Below are positions 59,257 to 64,000 of a stretch of DNA of 64,000 nt, one piece after another; position 1 is the first letter of the stretch, and each line of letters opens with the position of its first letter. The DNA is from an uncultured Bacteroidales bacterium (GTDB taxonomy: Bacteria; Bacteroidota; Bacteroidia; Bacteroidales; P3): assembly GCA_905236645.1 (NCBI GenBank), contig CAJOMZ010000012.1, positions 1-64,000 of the forward strand. Reading direction: 5' to 3'. The notes under the pieces are model-generated. The model did not search any database. It was not told where the DNA came from and was given only the letters and a program-made list of their open reading frames with translations. The position numbers were made by a program, and so were the translations under genes.

Positions 59257-62200
59257 ATGAAAAATATATTTGTTAAAACAGTCTTATTGGCTTTCGTGTT
59301 CTCAGCTACAATGGGAACAGCCGTGGCTCGTGAATGCACCACCTGCAAGAAAAAGAGCTCGACAAAGACTGCTGTGCAGTCGAAGGCCGCTGTGTGTAAA
59401 AGAGCACAGAGTACCGCTGAGCTGAATATAAACAATGTCCGTGCTTTGATTAACGGATACGGCAATATGTGGTATGACGGTAGTATTACGCAGTACCACA
59501 TCCCGAAAGACGGCACTTCCACTCCTCTTTATTGCGCCGCTCTTTGGATTGGTGGTACCGATGTCAACGACCAGTTGCGCCTTGCTGCTCTCCGTTTCGG
59601 CTCGGAAGGTGACGACTATTGGCCTGGTCCGCTTACTAGAGACGGAACTGCCGATGTCACCATCGAGGTTTGCAACTACTATGACCGTCATTACAAGATT
59701 ACTCAGGCTGAGGTCCAGTCGTTTATGCAGATGTTTGATTACTCTGTCAATCCTCCTGTTCCCAACGAGAAATATGACGAGAGTGCAATTTCTCAGGTAA
59801 TTAAGGAATGGCCTGCCCACGGTAATTTCGCAAACCAGTCGTATTATCTGGCACCGTTCTTTGATGCTGATGGTGATGGCGATTACAATTATCAGAACGG
59901 TGACTATCCGTATTATGATTTCGGCAATGCTCTTTGTCCTCGTACTTTGAAAGCCAAACTTGCTCCTGGTGAGAGCTACAAGCCTTTCCCGACTATGGAG
60001 GATTCGCTTGGTATCGTCAAGGGTGGCATTCTTTCAGACCAGGTTCTGAAAGGCGACCAGACTATTTGGTGGGTGTTCAACGATATGGGTAACACGCATA
60101 CGGAGTCGGGTGGACAGCCTATCGGTCTTGAGATTCGTGCTCAGGCTTTTGCTTTCTCGACCAATGATGAGATTAACAATATGACATTCTATAGTTATGA
60201 AATCATCAACCGTTCAACCTATGAGTTGCGTAATACTTATTTCAGCCAGTGGGTTGACCCGGATTTGGGTTATGGTTATGATGACTTTATCGGATGCGAT
60301 GTCAAGCGTGGTCTTGGCTACTGCTACAACGGTAAGGACGTTGACGGTCCCGGAACGGGTTCTTACAGCGGCATTCCTCCTGCAGTAGGCATTGACTTCT
60401 TCCAGGGTCCCTATATGGATCCCGATGGAAAGGACAACCCCAAGATTGATATTGCCAAGATTAAGAGCAATCCAAGCCATCCTTTCTACAATAAACTGAA
60501 AGACTATTTACTGCCCAATGGTACTTATGATACAATCCGTTTGTCCGACGATGCTGACCTCTTCTATCCCGATGGTTGGTATTTCCAGCAGAATGACTCG
60601 GTTGGTAACTGTGCCATTAACGGTGTGAACTTTGGCAACAATATTATTGATGATGAGCGTTTCGGTATGCGTCGGTTCGTGTACTATGAAAACGGTACCA
60701 GTAGCATCAACGGTGAGCCGACTAAAGCTACCGACTATTACAACTACCTGCAAGGTTACTGGAAGAACGGCTCTCATATGAAATATGGCGGTAACGCTAT
60801 CTCTACAGGCGTTTCAGAGCTTAACTGCGACTTTATGTTCCCTGACGACAGCGACCCGTTGCACTGGGGTACTAACGGTGTGGTTCCCGGCGATGAGTTC
60901 CATCCGAATGACTGGACTGAGGTTACTTCGGGTGACAATGTGACCCCCGGTGACCGTCGTTTTATGCAGTCTGCCGGTCCCTTCACTCTAAAACCTGGTG
61001 CTGTTAATTATATTACAGTCGGTATTCCTTTCGCTCAGGCTTCTTCGGGTAATAGATGGTCGTCTGTTACTCTGCTCCGTGAGATCGACGATGTATGCCA
61101 GGCTCTGTTTGAGAACTGCTTCAAGGTTCTTGACGGTCCTGACGCTCCGACACTGGTTGTCCAAGAGATGAGCAATGAGGTTCTCCTGTACATCACCTAT
61201 GATAATCCTAATTCGAATAACTATGGTGAATCGTATAAGGACGAGGATCCTTCAATCTTAAGATCCTATCCTGATGAGTTGCGTCTTTACAAATTTGAAG
61301 GTTATCAGATTTATCAGCTTGTTAACTCTACTGCTTCGGTTACCGACATTGGAAATGAGACAAAAGCTCGTTTGGTCTTCCAGTGTGATATCGAAAACTA
61401 CTACGATGACACTTCAGCCAACCCGACTCTCCCCATTGCAAAACTGGTAAACTATACCTCCAACTCTTCCACTGGTCTTTTGACTGGTAGGATTATGGTG
61501 GATGGCGCCAATGCTGGTATCAAGCACGTTGTCCGTGTTACCACCGACCTCTTCGCCAATGGTACAAGTACCAACCTAGTGAACAATAAAGAATACTATT
61601 ATATTTGTATCGCTTATGCACACAACCGTTACAAAGAGTATTCGCAGACCGATCCTACCAAACTTGACGGTCAGAAAGAGCCTTACCTCGCCGGTCGTAA
61701 GAACGAGTGGGGTGGTACCATTACTCCTGTCACTGCCAAACCGCATAATCCCTCCTCGGAGAATGGCGGAACTATTGTTCAGGCGACCTATGGTATGTGC
61801 CCGAACATCACCCGTATAGAGGGCTATGGCAATGGTGGCAATATCCTTAAGCTTACTGAAGAGTCGATTACCGAGCTTATGGGTGCCCCCGGTGTCCCCG
61901 GTAAAGGTCCCGGTGTTATGAATGAATCCACTACCGGTGGTTCGTATTCTGCAACGATGAACAATCCCTGCATCATTGTTAATCCTCGTTATGAGCAGAA
62001 TGCCGGTCCTGTCAATGTCCGCGTTGTCGACCCGCTGAACGTCAAAGAAGGTCAGTTCTATATCAAGTTCACAGGCGTTAGCGACTCCTCTAAATGGATT
62101 ATTACCAGGGTTGACGAGACTATACCCCTCTACGACAATGTTTATGCTGATACGGCAGACTTTATCATCGGACGTTATAACGAACAACTGTTCCTTGACT

Positions 62201-64000
62201 TAGGTATTGCTGTGGCTATTACCAATCCTAAGCAGGTAGCCTCGCCTCTCGAGGTTCAGAATAATAGCGGTAACATTGCAGTGCTTGGCGGTATCATCAA
62301 CGATGGTACAATGCTCTCCGCTTCAATGACGTTTGCTGACAACAATCATCAATGGCTGTCTGCTATCCCCGACAACGATAACTATCCGATATACAACTGG
62401 ATTCGCAGTGGTTCGCAGTTTGCAGAGAACAATGTCTCGAGTTTTGTTACCACATCAGGTGCAATAACTGGCAATGAGCCCTTCTTGGACGAGGACTACT
62501 ACAAGATTCTGATTGATCCTAACACCCTTCGTTCAAATACTTTTGCCGTAGACAAGTTCCAGGCTTATGAGAAAATCCTCGCCGGTACTTGGGCTCCTTA
62601 CGGCCTGGCATCTACCCGCGAATACCATCCGGCATTCTCGTTCCGTTACTACCTTGCTGAACAATCTGTTCTTGATTCACTCCACAATCAGAACTCCTCG
62701 TTCAACAGAAACTACAACGAAAACCTGCGCTACACTTTGACAAACAGCCGCAACAAGTCGCTTATGTTCAACGACTTTGAGAAGCTGCCGAGTGTACGCA
62801 TTGTCTTCACTCCCGATACCAGCAAGTGGACTCGTTGCCCGGTTCTTGAAATGTGCGACGACTATACTCAGTCGGAGGGTAACGCACGTCGTTTCCAGAT
62901 ACGTAAACACGCTTCTATCGACAAGAACGGTGACACCGCTACCGTGGCTGGTGCATCTACCGATCCTGCAAGCCCCAACTACATCTCTGACCGTGGTATG
63001 GGCTGGTTCCCGGGCTACGCTATCAACCTGACTACCGGCGAGCGCCTCAATATTATGTATGGAGAGGATTCACGTTACGTCCAGTTCAACGGTCGTGATA
63101 TGATGTGGAACCCCGTCAGCACAGTGACTGTCGGTACTTCCAACTATATTATGGGCGGTCGTCACTACATCTATGTGATGAATGCTATGTCGCAAGACTT
63201 CCCGTATTACCACGTTTCACGTGAGGATTACTTCCCGTTCAACTACAAGGCACCCTCGTACGATGCCGGTGTATGGGCTATGCGAATGCTCAAATCTCTT
63301 GACCATATCTTTAAGTGCCCCTATCCTAATACTCCGGCCAATGCTCAAAAGATTACTGACTACTACAAAGAATTCAACCAGGGTCTTCTTAAATACGAAG
63401 GCGCAAAGTATGTCTTGCCAATTCGCGACTCTTCTGCCTTCCTGTTCTCAACCGTTGCTTGGGTCAATATGCCTATCGTGAACGAGAGCATTAACAACCC
63501 GAAAGACATTCCTTGCGATGTTACCATTGAACTTAATGTTAACAACCGTTATGGCAAGTTCTTGGGCGACAACGGTACAAGACCCGATAATGCCGGCCTC
63601 CCCACGGTCAACGGAAACAATCCTATGTATATGTTCGAGCTTACTCCCGACATCGTGACACTTACCAATGTCGCAACAGGAGACAACGCACGCCAGAGCT
63701 ACAAGGATTCCATTATGGATGCAATAAACGTTGTACCTAACCCCTATTACAGTTATTCTACTTATGAGACAGCAAGCCAGTTGGAGACAAAGGTCCGTTT
63801 CATCAATGTGCCGGGCAACACCACGATTACCATCTATACCATTGATGGTACTCTGGTCCGCACATTCCCGAACACTCCTTCTAACACTACCACTTACGAC
63901 TGGGATCTGCACAACCACAATGGTATCCCCATTGCCGGTGGTATGTATCTGATACATTTCAGCACTCCTGGTATTGGTGAGCGTGTTGTGAAATGGTTTG
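59257..64000 (+). CDS. giant secreted protein (>1580 aa, truncated by window end) with T9SS-like C-terminal region
   Basis: Open from MKNIFVKTVLLAFVFSATMGTAVA to the window end; VVPNPYYSYSTYETASQLETKVRFINVPGNTTITIYTIDGTLVRTF...NGIPIAGGMYLIHFSTPGIGERVVKWF. Confidence 0.85.
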   Translation, partial: MKNIFVKTVLLAFVFSATMGTAVARECTTCKKKSSTKTAVQSKAAVCKRAQSTAELNINNVRALINGYGNMWYDGSITQYHIPKDGTSTPLYCAALWIGGTDVNDQLRLAALRFGSEGDDYWPGPLTRDGTADVTIEVCNYYDRHYKITQAEVQSFMQMFDYSVNPPVPNEKYDESAISQVIKEWPAHGNFANQSYYLAPFFDADGDGDYNYQNGDYPYYDFGNALCPRTLKAKLAPGESYKPFPTMEDSLGIVKGGILSDQVLKGDQTIWWVFNDMGNTHTESGGQPIGLEIRAQAFAFSTNDEINNMTFYSYEIINRSTYELRNTYFSQWVDPDLGYGYDDFIGCDVKRGLGYCYNGKDVDGPGTGSYSGIPPAVGIDFFQGPYMDPDGKDNPKIDIAKIKSNPSHPFYNKLKDYLLPNGTYDTIRLSDDADLFYPDGWYFQQNDSVGNCAINGVNFGNNIIDDERFGMRRFVYYENGTSSINGEPTKATDYYNYLQGYWKNGSHMKYGGNAISTGVSELNCDFMFPDDSDPLHWGTNGVVPGDEFHPNDWTEVTSGDNVTPGDRRFMQSAGPFTLKPGAVNYITVGIPFAQASSGNRWSSVTLLREIDDVCQALFENCFKVLDGPDAPTLVVQEMSNEVLLYITYDNPNSNNYGESYKDEDPSILRSYPDELRLYKFEGYQIYQLVNSTASVTDIGNETKARLVFQCDIENYYDDTSANPTLPIAKLVNYTSNSSTGLLTGRIMVDGANAGIKHVVRVTTDLFANGTSTNLVNNKEYYYICIAYAHNRYKEYSQTDPTKLDGQKEPYLAGRKNEWGGTITPVTAKPHNPSSENGGTIVQATYGMCPNITRIEGYGNGGNILKLTEESITELMGAPGVPGKGPGVMNESTTGGSYSATMNNPCIIVNPRYEQNAGPVNVRVVDPLNVKEGQFYIKFTGVSDSSKWIITRVDETIPLYDNVYADTADFIIGRYNEQLFLDLGIAVAITNPKQVASPLEVQNNSGNIAVLGGIINDGTMLSASMTFADNNHQWLSAIPDNDNYPIYNWIRSGSQFAENNVSSFVTTSGAITGNEPFLDEDYYKILIDPNTLRSNTFAVDKFQAYEKILAGTWAPYGLASTREYHPAFSFRYYLAEQSVLDSLHNQNSSFNRNYNENLRYTLTNSRNKSLMFNDFEKLPSVRIVFTPDTSKWTRCPVLEMCDDYTQSEGNARRFQIRKHASIDKNGDTATVAGASTDPASPNYISDRGMGWFPGYAINLTTGERLNIMYGEDSRYVQFNGRDMMWNPVSTVTVGTSNYIMGGRHYIYVMNAMSQDFPYYHVSREDYFPFNYKAPSYDAGVWAMRMLKSLDHIFKCPYPNTPANAQKITDYYKEFNQGLLKYEGAKYVLPIRDSSAFLFSTVAWVNMPIVNESINNPKDIPCDVTIELNVNNRYGKFLGDNGTRPDNAGLPTVNGNNPMYMFELTPDIVTLTNVATGDNARQSYKDSIMDAINVVPNPYYSYSTYETASQLETKVRFINVPGNTTITIYTIDGTLVRTFPNTPSNTTTYDWDLHNHNGIPIAGGMYLIHFSTPGIGERVVKWF

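Overview
This is a 64-kb stretch of a Bacteroidetes (probably Bacteroidales) chromosome. The evidence is GldH, type IX secretion (T9SS) sorting-domain proteins, fused SecDF, a TonB-dependent receptor with a carboxypeptidase-regulatory-like domain, and TTG-N19-TAnnTTTG promoters. Most of it is ordinary housekeeping: rlmN, a class A PBP, gldH, ricT, a DNA polymerase III delta-prime-like gene, mrdA/rodA, clpX, efp, manA, a TolC/HlyD/ABC-2 efflux cluster with a LytS/LytTR pair, ribBA, zapA, rny, lgt, gpmA, lptE, a DUF2723 protein, rbfA, a sialidase, an aminotransferase, a four-subunit 2-oxoacid:ferredoxin oxidoreductase, pheS, folB, radC, secDF, and a TonB receptor followed by a giant secreted protein cut off by the window end. 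No rRNA, tRNA, CRISPR or transposase was recognised. The most unusual signal is non-coding: five intergenic elements built from 11-bp tandem units arranged as long inverted repeats. Three loci use a TTGTCCAGTyG unit and two use a TTGTACAATAC unit. Both types share a flank, ACCAACnCCGyyCG, and a sixth locus may be a degenerate version. Other notable points: a precise 31-bp tandem duplication frameshifts mrdA (PBP2) just before its KTG motif; a zapA-rny intergenic RNA has a closed 6S-like fold; a 164-bp full-length imperfect palindrome looks MITE-like; a 44-aa basic ORF is missed by the ORF track and has its own promoter and a 5' hairpin; and two genes share a nearly identical 40-bp promoter. 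Everything comes from reading the sequence by eye. No database search was run, so novelty is unverified.
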